A stretch of DNA of 64,000 bases from Opitutus sp. GTDB taxonomy: Bacteria > Verrucomicrobiota > Verrucomicrobiia > Opitutales > Opitutaceae. Positions 50,716-60,500 of the stretch are shown piece by piece. Location: NCBI GenBank assembly GCA_024707325.1, contig JANPZY010000004.1, positions 620,001 through 684,000 on the forward strand, given 5' to 3'. Numbering within the stretch: position 1 is the stretch's first letter; the number at the start of each line of letters is the position of its first letter. The translations under genes were made by a program, and so were the position numbers. Under the pieces are notes generated by a model, which was given only the letters and a program-made list of their open reading frames with translations, was not told where the DNA came from and made no database searches.

Positions 50716-51566
50716 TGAAGTTTCGCTTCGGTCTCGTCTGGTCGCTCGCCATCCTGCTGAGCCTCTCGCTCGGTTGGGCGAATCAGCCGTTGCCGGAAGA
50801 GTCGCCGTTTCTTCCCAAAGGCGAGGCCGCCCGGTCCACGGCCGTGCGGGAAAACGCCGTCTTCACCTTTGTCGGTGCCGTCGACCAAGGCACCACCACT
50901 CTCATCAGTATCCACCGGAGCACGGACCGGCACAGCGTGTGGATTCCGATCGGCAGCACGATCAACGGCATCACCGCGCAATCCTACAACCCGGTGCTCG
51001 AGCAAGCCGTCATCGTCGCCGATGGCCGCGCTCACACGTTGCAACTTCGCCGGCCCACCGCCGCCAGCCGTTCAAGGGCTCCCGAACCGACGGGGCGTCC
51101 ACGTCGCGACGCCATGGAGCCGGTTGATCCCGACGAGGAGGAGGATTTCTCCGACGATTCCGATGCAGACGACGCAGAGGAAGAGCACGATGTCGCGGAG
51201 CCCGACGATTCCGACGACGATGCCAGCGAAGTCGAAGAGCAGGACGACTCGGAGGACTCGACCGACGAAGAAGACGCGGCGGACACCGACGACAGTTCGG
51301 ACGACGAGGAAGACCCGGACGACCCCGATCTCACCGCGGAGGACGAAGAGGAGTATGAAGCCCGCATGCTCGTCAGCGATCTACTCGATATCGGCCAACG
51401 CCAACGCGCTGCTTACCAAGCTGCGCGTCGCGACGCGCAGCGCCGCGGGATCAACGTCAACGACCAGCCGACCGGCGTGGACTACTCCAACTCCGTTGAT
51501 GACGCGGATGACGACGATTCCAGTTTCGATGATGCCGACATCGACGAGGGGCCGGACGACGAATAA
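50715..51566 (+). CDS. Exported protein with long Asp/Glu/Ser-rich region, function unknown
   Basis: 283 aa. A signal peptide (from MKFRFG to GWA) precedes a compact domain of about 80 residues (FTFVGAVDQGTTTLISIHRS, SVWIPIGSTINGITAQSY) that looks like a small beta-rich fold. From about residue 130 to 215 the chain is dominated by Asp, Glu and Ser, followed by a basic helical stretch (GQRQRAAYQAARRDAQRRG) and a second acidic tail. No enzyme motif. It is embedded between two sugar epimerase genes with a TGATG overlap to the first. A calcium-binding or surface-scaffold role is speculation. Confidence 0.65.
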   Translation: MKFRFGLVWSLAILLSLSLGWANQPLPEESPFLPKGEAARSTAVRENAVFTFVGAVDQGTTTLISIHRSTDRHSVWIPIGSTINGITAQSYNPVLEQAVIVADGRAHTLQLRRPTAASRSRAPEPTGRPRRDAMEPVDPDEEEDFSDDSDADDAEEEHDVAEPDDSDDDASEVEEQDDSEDSTDEEDAADTDDSSDDEEDPDDPDLTAEDEEEYEARMLVSDLLDIGQRQRAAYQAARRDAQRRGINVNDQPTGVDYSNSVDDADDDDSSFDDADIDEGPDDE

Positions 51567-51636
51567 GTCGACGGTGCAACTTCGCACTCAAGTTTCGCCT
51601 TCCGCCGCGAACTTGCGTCCGTATGTTGCGGGCTGA

Positions 51637-52707
51637 ATGAAACTTCTCCTCACCGGCGGATGCGGCTTCGTTGGCAGCACGCTCGCGAAATCACTGCTTG
51701 AGTCGACGCCGGGACTACAGCTCATCGTCGTCGACAACTTCAGCCGCCAAGGCAGCGAGACCAACCGCGCGCCGCTCGAGAAGCTCGGCGTAAAAGTGAT
51801 CCATGGCGACGTGCGCAGCGCCTCCGACCTGGATGTGCTTCCGCACGTCGACTGGGTGCTCGATGCGGCCGCCAATCCGAGCGTGCTGGCCGGCATCGAC
51901 AGTCCCGCCGCGGCCCGCCAACTCACCGAACACAATCTCGGCGGCACGCTCAATCTTCTCGACTACTGCCACCGCCATGGCGCGGGCATGATTCTGCTCA
52001 GCACGAGTCGCGTCTATTCGATCGAGGCGCTCGCGCGCCTGCAACTCACCGAGAATGATGACGCGTTCGCGCTCGACGCGTCGGCATCGCACCCCGCCGG
52101 CGTTTCTCCGCTCGGCGTGCGCGAAGAATTTTCCGCAAGCACGCCGATCTCGCTGTATGGCGCCACCAAGCTCGCCTCGGAAGTCGTCGCGCTCGAATAC
52201 GCAGCCAGCCTCAACCTGCGCGTGTTCGTCAACCGTTGCGGCGTGCTCGCCGGCGCGGGCCAGTTCGGTCGTCCCGACCAAGGCATCTTCAGTTTCTGGA
52301 TCAACTCGCACCTGCGCCGCCGTCCGCTGAAATACATCGGCTTCCAAGGCACCGGCCACCAGGTGCGCGACTGTCTGCATCCCCGCGATCTCGTGCCGCT
52401 GCTCAAGGCGCAGATGGCTGCAGGCGACGTCTCGACGGAGGATCGTTTGGTCAACGTCTCCGGCGGAGCCGCGTCCGCGATCTCGTTGCGCCAACTCACC
52501 GCGTGGTGCGATGCGCGTTTCGGTGCCCATCCGGTCGCGGCGGATCTCGCGCCTCGGCGCTTCGACGTGCCATGGCTGGTGCTCGATCACTCGCGCGCGA
52601 CGGCCCGCTGGGGTTGGAAACCGACCATCACGCGCGACCAGATTCTCGAGGAAATCGCCGAGCACGCCGCACTCCACCCCGACTGGCTCGCGCTCTCCGG
52701 AGCTTAA
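51637..52707 (+). CDS. NAD-dependent sugar epimerase/dehydratase (CDP-paratose 2-epimerase-like SDR)
   Basis: 356-aa extended SDR: TGGCGFVGSTLAK cofactor loop, DAAANPSVLAGID, STSRVYS, and a normal YGATK catalytic pair. VNRCGVLAGAGQFG, RDCLHPRDLV and the C-terminal WGWKPTITRDQILEEIAEH match the paratose-epimerase type. Related to, but distinct from, the epimerase at 49651-50715. Followed 8 bp later by a GT2 gene. Confidence 0.85.
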   Translation: MKLLLTGGCGFVGSTLAKSLLESTPGLQLIVVDNFSRQGSETNRAPLEKLGVKVIHGDVRSASDLDVLPHVDWVLDAAANPSVLAGIDSPAAARQLTEHNLGGTLNLLDYCHRHGAGMILLSTSRVYSIEALARLQLTENDDAFALDASASHPAGVSPLGVREEFSASTPISLYGATKLASEVVALEYAASLNLRVFVNRCGVLAGAGQFGRPDQGIFSFWINSHLRRRPLKYIGFQGTGHQVRDCLHPRDLVPLLKAQMAAGDVSTEDRLVNVSGGAASAISLRQLTAWCDARFGAHPVAADLAPRRFDVPWLVLDHSRATARWGWKPTITRDQILEEIAEHAALHPDWLALSGA

Positions 52708-52715
52708 CGTTCCCC

Positions 52716-53468
52716 ATGTCCACGCCGATCCCGCTTCAACTCTACTCCATCGTCATTCCCGCTCGCGACGAGGTCGAGTCGCTCCCCGGCACGCTCGACT
52801 CGATTCATCGCACAATGCTCGCGAACAATGTCCCGCACGAGATCGTCGTCGTGGACGACGGCAGCACCGACGGCACGTGGGAACTGCTCCAGAAACTCCG
52901 CGAGCAGATCCCCACGCTCGCGCCCGTGCAAAACGTCGGGCTGCACGGCTTCGGTCGCGCGGTGATCTGCGGCATCGAAGCGAGCCGCGGCGACGCAGTC
53001 GTGATCATGATGGCCGACGCTTCGGACTCACCGCAGGACGCGGTGCATTACTGGGAGTTGCTCAACGAAGGCTACGATTGCGCGTTCGGTAGTCGCTTTA
53101 TGCAGGGCTCGATCGTGATCGATTACCCGAAGGTGAAGCTCTTCCTCAACCGTATCGCGAATTTCCTCGTGCGGGTGGGCTTCCGGATCTCGCTCAACGA
53201 CACGACCAACGCCTTCAAGGCCTACCGCCGCACCACGCTCGAGGGTTGCCGGCCGTTTTTGGCACCTCACTTCAATCTCACGGTCGAGCTACCGTTGAAG
53301 GCGATCGTCCGCGGCTACAGTTTTTCCACGATTCCGATCTCGTGGACGAACCGCCGCTACGGAACCGCAAAACTCAAGATCAAGGAAATGGGCAGCCGCT
53401 ACTTCTTCATCTGCGCTTACGTCTGGCTCGAGAAATACTTCAGCCGCGGCGACTATCACCGTCGCTGA
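52716..53468 (+). CDS. Glycosyltransferase family 2 (dolichyl/undecaprenyl-phosphate sugar synthase-like)
   Basis: 250 aa from ATG 52716. The GT-A core is visible: YSIVIPARDEVESLPGTLDS, VVVDDGSTDGTWE and the DxD-type MADASDSPQDA. The C-terminal RRYGTAKLKIKEMGSRYFF segment is typical of polyprenyl-phosphate sugar synthases. No C-terminal membrane helices, so probably a soluble or peripheral enzyme that charges a lipid carrier. Confidence 0.85.
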   Translation: MSTPIPLQLYSIVIPARDEVESLPGTLDSIHRTMLANNVPHEIVVVDDGSTDGTWELLQKLREQIPTLAPVQNVGLHGFGRAVICGIEASRGDAVVIMMADASDSPQDAVHYWELLNEGYDCAFGSRFMQGSIVIDYPKVKLFLNRIANFLVRVGFRISLNDTTNAFKAYRRTTLEGCRPFLAPHFNLTVELPLKAIVRGYSFSTIPISWTNRRYGTAKLKIKEMGSRYFFICAYVWLEKYFSRGDYHRR

Positions 53469-53505
53469 ATCGCGCTCGCCACCGCCCGCTCGCTTCCGCT
53501 CCTCC

Positions 53506-54582
53506 ATGAATCTCCTCGTCACAGGCGGCTGCGGTTTCATCGGAAGCCACTTCATCGAACGATGGCTGCGGCGCCAGGGCGCCGACGCGCGCGACCGTGT
53601 CGTGAACCTCGATCTGCTCACCTACGCGGGGCACCGCGCCAATCTCACGAGCTTCGCCGACGATCCGCGCCACGTTTTCGTGCAAGGCGACATCGGTGAC
53701 GAAACGCTCGTGGGCGAACTGCTCGCGCAACACGAGATCGGTGCGATCGTGAACTTCGCCGCCGAATCGCACGTCGATCGTTCGATCGATTCGCCCGCGC
53801 CGTTTATCCGCACCAACATCGTCGGCACCGAGCGCCTCCTCTCCGCCGCGCAACGTCACTGTGCCGCCACCGGCCGCGCGAGTTCGTTTCGTTTTCTTCA
53901 CGTGTCGACCGACGAAGTCTTCGGCGATCTTCCCGCCGGCGTTCCGCCTGCGACCGAGACTTCGCCTTACGCGCCGCGCTCGCCCTACGCCGCGAGCAAA
54001 GCCGCCGCCGACCACCTCGTGCGCGCCTACGGCCACACCTACGGTTTGCCGGTGTTGATCACGTATTGCTGCAACAACTACGGCCCGCGCCAGCTTCCCG
54101 AAAAACTCATCCCGCTCGCCCTCCACCGCGCGATCGAGGGAAAAGACATCCCCGTTTACGGCGATGGTCTCCAGATTCGCGAGTGGCTGCACGTCGCCGA
54201 TCACGCCGATGCGGTGATCCGCGTGCTCGAATCGGGGCGGCCGGGCGAAAGCTACGCGATCAGTTCGGGCGACGCGCTCACCAATCTCGAGCTGCTCCGT
54301 CTCCTCTGCGAACTGCTCGACCACAAGCGGCCGCTCGACGGCGGCCGCCGCTACGCGTCGCAGCTCGTGCACGTTGCGGATCGCCCCGGACACGATCGTC
54401 GTTACGCGCTCGATCCGACGAAGATCTCCTCCGAGCTCGGCTGGCGCACGTCGCACACACTCAGAGCCGGACTCGACGCCACGATCGACTGGTATCTTTC
54501 GCATCCGGAGTGGACGAGCGCCGTGATGGCTGCGCGCCACGCCAGTCAACGTCTCGGCACCGGCCAGCTTCCGCCCCGATGA
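53506..54582 (+). CDS. rfbB: dTDP-glucose 4,6-dehydratase
   Basis: 358-aa SDR making dTDP-4-keto-6-deoxyglucose. Cofactor loop [28 protein letters not shown], the catalytic [11 protein letters not shown] with its Thr-Asp-Glu triplet, [17 protein letters not shown], and [16 protein letters not shown] are all present. Overlaps rfbA (ATGA). rfbC and rfbD are not in this window. Confidence 0.95.
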   Translation: MNLLVTGGCGFIGSHFIERWLRRQGADARDRVVNLDLLTYAGHRANLTSFADDPRHVFVQGDIGDETLVGELLAQHEIGAIVNFAAESHVDRSIDSPAPFIRTNIVGTERLLSAAQRHCAATGRASSFRFLHVSTDEVFGDLPAGVPPATETSPYAPRSPYAASKAAADHLVRAYGHTYGLPVLITYCCNNYGPRQLPEKLIPLALHRAIEGKDIPVYGDGLQIREWLHVADHADAVIRVLESGRPGESYAISSGDALTNLELLRLLCELLDHKRPLDGGRRYASQLVHVADRPGHDRRYALDPTKISSELGWRTSHTLRAGLDATIDWYLSHPEWTSAVMAARHASQRLGTGQLPPR

Positions 54583-55457
54583 AAACACGCAAAGGCATCG
54601 TCCTCGCCGGCGGCAGCGGCACGCGGCTCTTCCCGCTCACCATCGCTGTATCCAAACAGTTGATGCCGGTTTACGACAAACCGCTCATCTACTACCCGCT
54701 CTCCGTGCTGTTTTCCGCGGGCATCCGCGAGATTCTCATCATCTCCACGCCCGACGATCTTCCCCTCTTCCAGCGACTCCTCGGCGACGGCTCCTGGTTC
54801 GGCGTGCGTTTCAGCTACGCCGCGCAACCGCAGCCCGAAGGTCTCGCGCAAGCCTTCCCGATCGCGGAGGACGCCGGTTTCCTCAATCGCGAGCCCTCGG
54901 TCCTCATTCTCGGCGACAACCTTTTCCACGGCCAAACCTTCCTCGATGCCGTCGCCGCCGCCAACGCGCGCCACGATGCCGCGACCATTTTCACTTACCA
55001 TGTGGCCAATCCCGAGCGCTACGGCGTCGTCGAATTCGACGACAGCGGCAACGTGCTCTCGCTCGAGGAAAAACCCGCGCATCCAAAATCCAACTACGCG
55101 GTCACCGGCCTTTATTTCTACGACGAAGACGCCGTGAAATTCGCGCGCACGCTCAAGCCCTCCGCGCGCGGCGAACTCGAGATCATGGACCTCAACCGCT
55201 GTTATCTCGAAGCGGGCAAACTCCACGTCGAACGCCTCGGCCGCGGCACCGCATGGCTCGACACCGGCACGCACAACTCGCTCATGGAGGCCGCGCAGTT
55301 CGTGCACGTCCTCGAAAACCGCACCGGCCTCAAGATGGCCTGCCTCGAGGAAATCGCTTACGACCACGGTTGGATCAACCGCACCGCGCTCGAGGAAGCG
55401 ATCAAACGCCACGGCCGCTCCGCCTACGCCGATTACCTCCGCCGCCTCCTGGCGTGA
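54579..55457 (+). CDS. rfbA: Glucose-1-phosphate thymidylyltransferase
   Basis: 292-aa nucleotidyltransferase, ATG at 54579 overlapping the rfbB stop. Signature motif [31 protein letters not shown] and ILGDNLFHG with the metal-binding aspartate; [19 protein letters not shown] and [10 protein letters not shown] complete the family pattern. The first base after its TGA starts repeat array E. Confidence 0.96.
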   Translation: MKTRKGIVLAGGSGTRLFPLTIAVSKQLMPVYDKPLIYYPLSVLFSAGIREILIISTPDDLPLFQRLLGDGSWFGVRFSYAAQPQPEGLAQAFPIAEDAGFLNREPSVLILGDNLFHGQTFLDAVAAANARHDAATIFTYHVANPERYGVVEFDDSGNVLSLEEKPAHPKSNYAVTGLYFYDEDAVKFARTLKPSARGELEIMDLNRCYLEAGKLHVERLGRGTAWLDTGTHNSLMEAAQFVHVLENRTGLKMACLEEIAYDHGWINRTALEEAIKRHGRSAYADYLRRLLA

Positions 55458-55655
55458 GTCGGGACAAAGTGTGGCGCGGCTCGAGCCACCGAGCGGACCG
55501 AGTCGAGCCAAGGTGCGCACACGGTCGGGACAAAGTGCGCACACGGTCGCGACAAGGTGCGCACCACGTCGTGCCAACGTCCGCACCGATCCATGCCTGA
55601 GTGCGGGCACAGTCGTTCCTGAGTGCGGACGACGTCGCGCCCTGGTGCGGCGCGC
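55458..55655 (+). repeat. 22-bp tandem degenerate repeat, array E (9 units)
   Basis: Nine consecutive 22-bp units, exactly 198 bp, starting at 55458, 55480, 55502, 55524, 55546, 55568, 55590, 55612 and 55634. The first unit begins at the base after the rfbA TGA. The unit at 55524 is nearly consensus: GTCGGGACAAA then GTGCGCACACG. Orientation is that of rfbA. Confidence 0.8.
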
Positions 55656-55670
55656 TCAGGATTCGGTTTG

Positions 55671-55687
55671 CCACGCCTGAGGCGTGG
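55671..55687. repeat. Short perfect hairpin after array E
   Basis: CCACGCC and GGCGTGG enclose TGA (55671-55687), inside the longer sequence GGTTTGCC...GGAACCTACC. It could act as a terminator stem for rfbA read-through or be a REP-type element. It lies 20 bp upstream of the next gene start. Confidence 0.45.
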
Positions 55688-55707
55688 AACCTACCGTCCG
55701 CGCGCTC

Positions 55708-56904
55708 ATGGCGCTTTCATTTTTCAATAAGGAACGTAAACGGATCGTTGCTCGCTGCCGCGACGATTACGCGACCCAGATGCGGCTGAAATACGCGCCG
55801 TATTACCATGCCATGGAGGCGCAGCAGGGCACGACCGTGACGCTCGACGGAAAGCAGATGATCATGCTCGCGAGCAACGACTACCTCGGTTTGTCGTTTC
55901 ACCCGAAGGTCATCGAAGCCGCGCGCAAGGCCCTCGATAAATGGGGCACGAGCACGACCGGCGCGCGCACGTCCAACGGTTCGCGGCGTTACCACATCGA
56001 GTTGGAAGAGCGGCTCGCGGCCTTCCTGAATCGCGAGGCCTGCCACATCCACTCGGCTGGTTATCTGTCGGGCCTGGCGAGTGTCTCGTCGTTTGCGCAG
56101 AAGGGCGACGTCATTTACGCCGACAAAAACATCCACTCCTGCCTGTGGGACGGCATCCGGCTGTCGCATGCGACCGTGGAACGTTTTTCGCACAACAACC
56201 CCGACGATTTTCGCGAGGTCGTGGCGGCAACCGCCTCGGACGCCCCGAAGATGCTGGTGATCGAGGGTGTCTACTCGATGGAAGGCCACATCGCGCGCAT
56301 GCCGGAGCTGATCGAGATCGCCGACCGCAACGCGTGTTTCAGTGTGGTCGACGACGCGCACGGTTTCGGCGTCCTCGGCAAACAGGGCCGCGGCACGGTG
56401 GATCATTTCGGACTCAATGACAAAGTGGACGTGATCTGCGGCAGCCTCTCGAAATCGCTTTCGAGCACCGGCGGCTTCGTCGCCGCATCGCGCGAGGTGA
56501 TCGACTATCTGCGCTCCCACTCGAAGCAGACAATTTTCAGCGCGGCGATCAGTCCCGCACAGGCCGCGGTCGCACAGGCTTCGCTCGAAGTGATGCAGAC
56601 CGAGCCCGAGCACCTGGAGCGTCTATGGGAAAACACGCGCAAATATCGCGCGATCCTGAAGTCGCTGAATCTCGACACGTGGGGCAGCGAAACGCCGGCG
56701 ATCCCGATCGTGCTCGGCTCGAAGGAACGCGTTTATCCGTTCTGGCGGGCGCTGATGGAGAAAGGCGTGTTCACCGTTATGTCGATCGCCCCCGCGGTGC
56801 CTGCCGGCAAGGATCTCATCCGCACCGCGGTGTCTGCCAGCCACACCGACGAGCAACTTGAGAAGATCGCCGACGCCCTCGCCTACGCGGTGAAGCGTCT
56901 CTGA
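55708..56904 (+). CDS. Alpha-oxoamine synthase, serine palmitoyltransferase-like
   Basis: 398-aa PLP enzyme from ATG 55708. Features: LASNDYLGLSFHPKV, TTGARTSNGSRRYHIELE, VVDDAHGFGVLGKQGRGT, DHFGL, and the PLP lysine in GSLSKSLSSTGGF. The stretch SKQTIFSAAISPAQAA and the C-terminal MSIAPAVPAGKDLIRTAVSA resemble the SPT/KBL branch more than biotin-type AONS. It condenses an amino acid with an acyl thioester; substrates are not readable. It converges with a glycosyltransferase gene (one base between stops), opposite a ketosynthase and an ACP-dehydratase. Sphingolipid-like or capsule-lipid synthesis is the likely context. Confidence 0.8.
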   Translation: MALSFFNKERKRIVARCRDDYATQMRLKYAPYYHAMEAQQGTTVTLDGKQMIMLASNDYLGLSFHPKVIEAARKALDKWGTSTTGARTSNGSRRYHIELEERLAAFLNREACHIHSAGYLSGLASVSSFAQKGDVIYADKNIHSCLWDGIRLSHATVERFSHNNPDDFREVVAATASDAPKMLVIEGVYSMEGHIARMPELIEIADRNACFSVVDDAHGFGVLGKQGRGTVDHFGLNDKVDVICGSLSKSLSSTGGFVAASREVIDYLRSHSKQTIFSAAISPAQAAVAQASLEVMQTEPEHLERLWENTRKYRAILKSLNLDTWGSETPAIPIVLGSKERVYPFWRALMEKGVFTVMSIAPAVPAGKDLIRTAVSASHTDEQLEKIADALAYAVKRL

Positions 56905-56905
56905 G

Positions 56906-57924
56906 TTACGCTCCGCCCAAACCGTCGCGCAACGCGCGCGCAGTGTCGGCCCACGTCGGCAGCGAGCGCGAAGCGGCTTTCTCCGCGAGCGAACGCCAGT
57001 GCGCGTCATCGGCCAGCACGCGCCGAATCGCCGCCGACCACGCGTCGCGGTCGTTCAGAGCCACGCTCACGCACCCCCGTCCGCGGCGTTTTCCTGCAAC
57101 ACCGGCAGATCGCTGCACACGCACGGCACGCCGCGCCACAGCGATTCGAGCAACGGCAGACCGCAACCTTCCGCGATCGTGGGGAAAAGTGTCGCGCGCG
57201 CGCGCCGGTAGAGTTTCGCGAGCGTGCGATCGTCGGCCGCTTCGTGGAAATACAGTCCGGGAAACTCGCGGCGCTCCTGCTTGATCGCGCGCACAATCGG
57301 TTTGCCGAAATGCGGATTCACGCGTCCGACCAAATGCAACTCGAACGAGAGTCCCTCGCGCCAGAGTGCGGCGCACGCGTCGAGCAGCAGCGTCTGATTT
57401 TTCCGCGGTTCGACGATGCCCACGCTCAAGAGCACCGGCGCGGGCGCCGTCGCAGCAGCGGCGACCCGCGGTTCACGATCGAAATCACTGCCCAGCCGCA
57501 GCACGGATACTTCCGGCATCGGCGACACGCCGAGCCATCGCCAGTAGTCGCGCAGATCCCGTGCGCTCGCTTCCGACACCGCCCAAACGCGGTCGAAGCG
57601 ATGCAGCGTTTTCATGTAGTCGGGATGTCGCGCCACACTCTGCGGCCACGAGATCTCGGGATAGCGCAGCGGAATCGCATCGTGAAAAATCGCCGCGGTG
57701 CGGCAGCGGCGCGATTCGAGAAACGCACGAAAACCGGGACGCTCCTCCTCGCTGAAAAGCTCAGCCGTCACAAACCAGTCGCCCGCGGTCGCGTGACGCT
57801 GCACATCTGTCCAAGAGGCCAGTCGCGCGTTGTCGCCCAACTCCTCGGCGAGGCGAGCCGAGACGCGCATCAAGCCGGATTTGTGGCGCGCGGCGCGGGC
57901 TTTGGTGTGATCGAACCAGATCAT
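56906..57924 (-). CDS. Glycosyltransferase family 4-like, one apparent frameshift
   Basis: Begins MIWFDHTKARAARHKSGLMR at 57924, overlapping the previous gene's stop. The GT-B C-terminal domain has LLSVGIVEPRKNQTLLLDA, LHLVGRVNPHFGKP, and the EX7E-like AEGCGLPLLESLWRGVPCV. The frame is lost at the C5 run 57074-57078; one added base continues as ENAADGGCVSVALND and then a proper C-terminus to 56906. Probable sequence error. Donor and acceptor unknown; part of the glycolipid group. Confidence 0.75.
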
Positions 57925-59132
57925 GAGGTCAGCGCTTGTTGGAAGCAGGCACGAAGGCGCTCGGCGTTGCGATGCGCGTCGAAGTTCTGTTCGACCCAGG
58001 CGCGCGCGGCAACGCGCAAGCGCTCGGCGGTGGCATCGTCGCGCCCGATGAGCGTGAGCGCCGCAACCCACTCGTCGGGTTTATCCACGTCAGCGACGAG
58101 CCCGGTGGTGTCGTGCGAAATCGCCTCGGTCGTCGCGGCGGCAGCGGACGTGACCACAAGTGTGCCGATCGACATCGCCTCGGGAATCACGTTGGGCAAA
58201 CCATCGCGATCACCGCTCGGCGCAATCACGCCGGTGTGCAGCAGCGCATCGGCCCATTCGAGATGAGCCCACACTTCGTGCTGCGGCAGGTGCCCGGTGA
58301 ACGTCACCTGATTTCCGATGCCGAGCCGTGCGACCATGACTTCGAGATTTTCACGCAAGGGTCCCTCGCCGATCACGTGCGCCTGGAAATCGACTCCGGC
58401 GGCGGCGAGCGCGGCGTATATTTTCATCTGACGGTCGAGTCCCTTCTTCTCGACGAGCCGTGCGACGCAGACCAGTCGCAGCGGACGGCGATCGCGCCGC
58501 AGCGGCTTAAACCCAGGAAGCCGATCGAGTCCGCGCCGGATGCAAACGACCCGATCAGGAGCGAGCCCGCGCTCGAGCAAGGTCGCGCGTCCCATCTCGG
58601 TGGACGTGTGGATGAACTTCGCCGGCGTGAGTTTCTCCATGAGCCACCAGTCGCCGCCGTGCTCGTAAATGTCGTAGGCGTGCGCGGCCGCGCTGTAATG
58701 ATGTCCGTCGATGCGCGAGAGCAACCACGCTGCAGTCGCAGGCGCCCCGCCCCACGCCGCGTGAATCAAGGCCGGCGGATCACGGCGAAACTCGCGCGCG
58801 AAAACACAGGCGAAGCCCGCACCCAGCATGTTTTCCCAGAAATTCAGCCACGAGGGTGCGCGGCGGGTGAAGAGACCGCGCAACAACTCGCGCAGCACTT
58901 CGGGGCGGCGCCACGATTCGTAGGGAATCAGCCAAAACAGCGTCAACAGGCGCCACTTGTTGAAGCGACGCACAGGAATCCCGCGAAACGACGTCGTGCC
59001 ACCCCACAGCGAATAGAGCCGCATCGGCTGCCCGTGCGCCTTCATCGCAACGATCTCCCGCTGGAGAAATGTTTCCGTGTTTTTCGGAAACGTGGTGAAC
59101 AGGTAAGCGATGACAGGTGCTACGTCGGACAA
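57921..59132 (-). CDS. Glycosyltransferase family 4
   Basis: About 403 aa if TTG at 59132 is used (MSDVAPVIAYLFTTFPKNTE); no ATG is in frame nearby, so the start is uncertain. GT-B features: RLVCVARLVEKKGLDRQM, AHVIGEGPLRENLEV, VTFTGHLPQHEVWAHL and DGLPNVIPEAMSIG. The N-terminal half includes SAAAHAYDIYEHGGDWW. Coupled to the next gene by a 4-nt overlap. Confidence 0.8.
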   Translation of the reverse strand: MSDVAPVIAYLFTTFPKNTETFLQREIVAMKAHGQPMRLYSLWGGTTSFRGIPVRRFNKWRLLTLFWLIPYESWRRPEVLRELLRGLFTRRAPSWLNFWENMLGAGFACVFAREFRRDPPALIHAAWGGAPATAAWLLSRIDGHHYSAAAHAYDIYEHGGDWWLMEKLTPAKFIHTSTEMGRATLLERGLAPDRVVCIRRGLDRLPGFKPLRRDRRPLRLVCVARLVEKKGLDRQMKIYAALAAAGVDFQAHVIGEGPLRENLEVMVARLGIGNQVTFTGHLPQHEVWAHLEWADALLHTGVIAPSGDRDGLPNVIPEAMSIGTLVVTSAAAATTEAISHDTTGLVADVDKPDEWVAALTLIGRDDATAERLRVAARAWVEQNFDAHRNAERLRACFQQALTS

Positions 59133-59190
59133 GGTCGCGCCAGCATGAGGCCGCCATCCAAACCGGCAAGTGCGGTGTGTCCGCTCGCGC

Positions 59191-60423
59191 TCAAGCGAGG
59201 TGCGCGCCCGGGATCGTCGCCACCGATTCAGCGGGTGGAAACGGCGCGCGGGCCAGCGTCTCTCCCGCCACTTCGTTGGCGAGCCGCACCAAATCATCGA
59301 TCACCTGCGTGCAGTCGTCCTTCGAACGCATGCGCGCGAATTTCTTGCGCGCTTCCTCATAGAGCGAGGGGTTCTTCATCCATCCGTCGATGATGTGGGC
59401 GAATTCGGCCGCGCTCTCGATCTTTGGCGAACCCGCGTTGCGGAAATATTTCCACGTAAGCATCTCCTGCGGCATGATGCCACCAAACGCGTTGAAGATG
59501 ATGGGACACTCGAAATAGAGCGCCTTGGCGCACGTAGTCGTGCCGCCGCGCGTCACGATGACGTCGCTCACCTGCATGAGCAGATGCACGATCTCCGAAT
59601 AGCCTTCGATGTAGCAGGTGAGCTCGGGATGCGCGCTGCGCCAGCGCAGGAGATCGCGATACGATTCGCGATTCTTGCCGCAGATGATGATGACCTGCAG
59701 CCGGCTCGCGTGGCGCGTGAGCGCAGGAAGCAAATCGAAGTGATTGTGCGCGCCGTTGCCGCCCGTCGCGAGAAACACGGTGAACACGCCTGGCTTCAGA
59801 CCGAGATGTTTGGTCATGAAGAGGTGTTTCTCCTCCGGCGTGAGCGTCTGCAGACGCGCACGAGGGGACATGAACGAACCGCGCACGCTCGCACGCTCGG
59901 GAGGAATGCCGTGACGAATCGAGTAATCGCGCGCCGTGGTCGTGCGCGAAATGTAGAGATCGACCGTCGGCTCGATCCAGTTTCGCGAATAGCCCCAGCC
60001 GCCGGAAAACTCGCCGCAATACGTGGCGCAGCGAACCTGGTCCGCACCCAGAATGCTGCGCGCGAGTTGGAAATAGCCGCGGTTCAGGCAGTCGTGCACA
60101 CTAAAGATCAAGTGCGGTCGATATTCACGCAGCACCTGCGTGTAGTAGCCGCGTCCGATCGTAACGGTGCGCCGATTCAGGAAGCTGAGCCCCTCGACGA
60201 CGGCATAGAAGACTTTATGCACCCACGGCGCCGCGCGCTGAATGGAGTTGTAGAGGCCGACGCCAGAACGGTGCACGACCGAGGAGCGCTCGAGCATGCG
60301 TTCGATGCGCACGTCGACCTGATCGCAATACAGGTAGAAACACCACTCGGCGAAAGCCTCCGCCCGTGCGTCGTGTCCGCCGCCGGTGCTCGAGGTCAGA
60401 ACGAGGATTCTGATCTTCGCCAT
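59191..60423 (-). CDS. GT28-type glycosyltransferase, monogalactosyldiacylglycerol synthase-like
   Basis: 410 aa. The N-terminal ILVLTSSTGGGHDARAEAFA matches the MGDG synthase/DAG glucosyltransferase motif. The C-terminal domain has VFLATGGNGAHNHFDLL, VIIICGKNRESYRDLL, and the donor-binding DVIVTRGGTTTCAKALYF. Such enzymes glycosylate membrane lipids, which fits the neighbouring acyl-chain genes. 77 bp downstream of the ketosynthase gene. Confidence 0.8.
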   Translation of the reverse strand: MAKIRILVLTSSTGGGHDARAEAFAEWCFYLYCDQVDVRIERMLERSSVVHRSGVGLYNSIQRAAPWVHKVFYAVVEGLSFLNRRTVTIGRGYYTQVLREYRPHLIFSVHDCLNRGYFQLARSILGADQVRCATYCGEFSGGWGYSRNWIEPTVDLYISRTTTARDYSIRHGIPPERASVRGSFMSPRARLQTLTPEEKHLFMTKHLGLKPGVFTVFLATGGNGAHNHFDLLPALTRHASRLQVIIICGKNRESYRDLLRWRSAHPELTCYIEGYSEIVHLLMQVSDVIVTRGGTTTCAKALYFECPIIFNAFGGIMPQEMLTWKYFRNAGSPKIESAAEFAHIIDGWMKNPSLYEEARKKFARMRSKDDCTQVIDDLVRLANEVAGETLARAPFPPAESVATIPGAHLA

Positions 60424-60500
60424 GGTTCAGCTGAACTCACCCGCGAGTTCGCGTGAGTTGGCCGCCGTAGTGCGGCGGCGGAAGTTGTCTGGCGCGCGAT

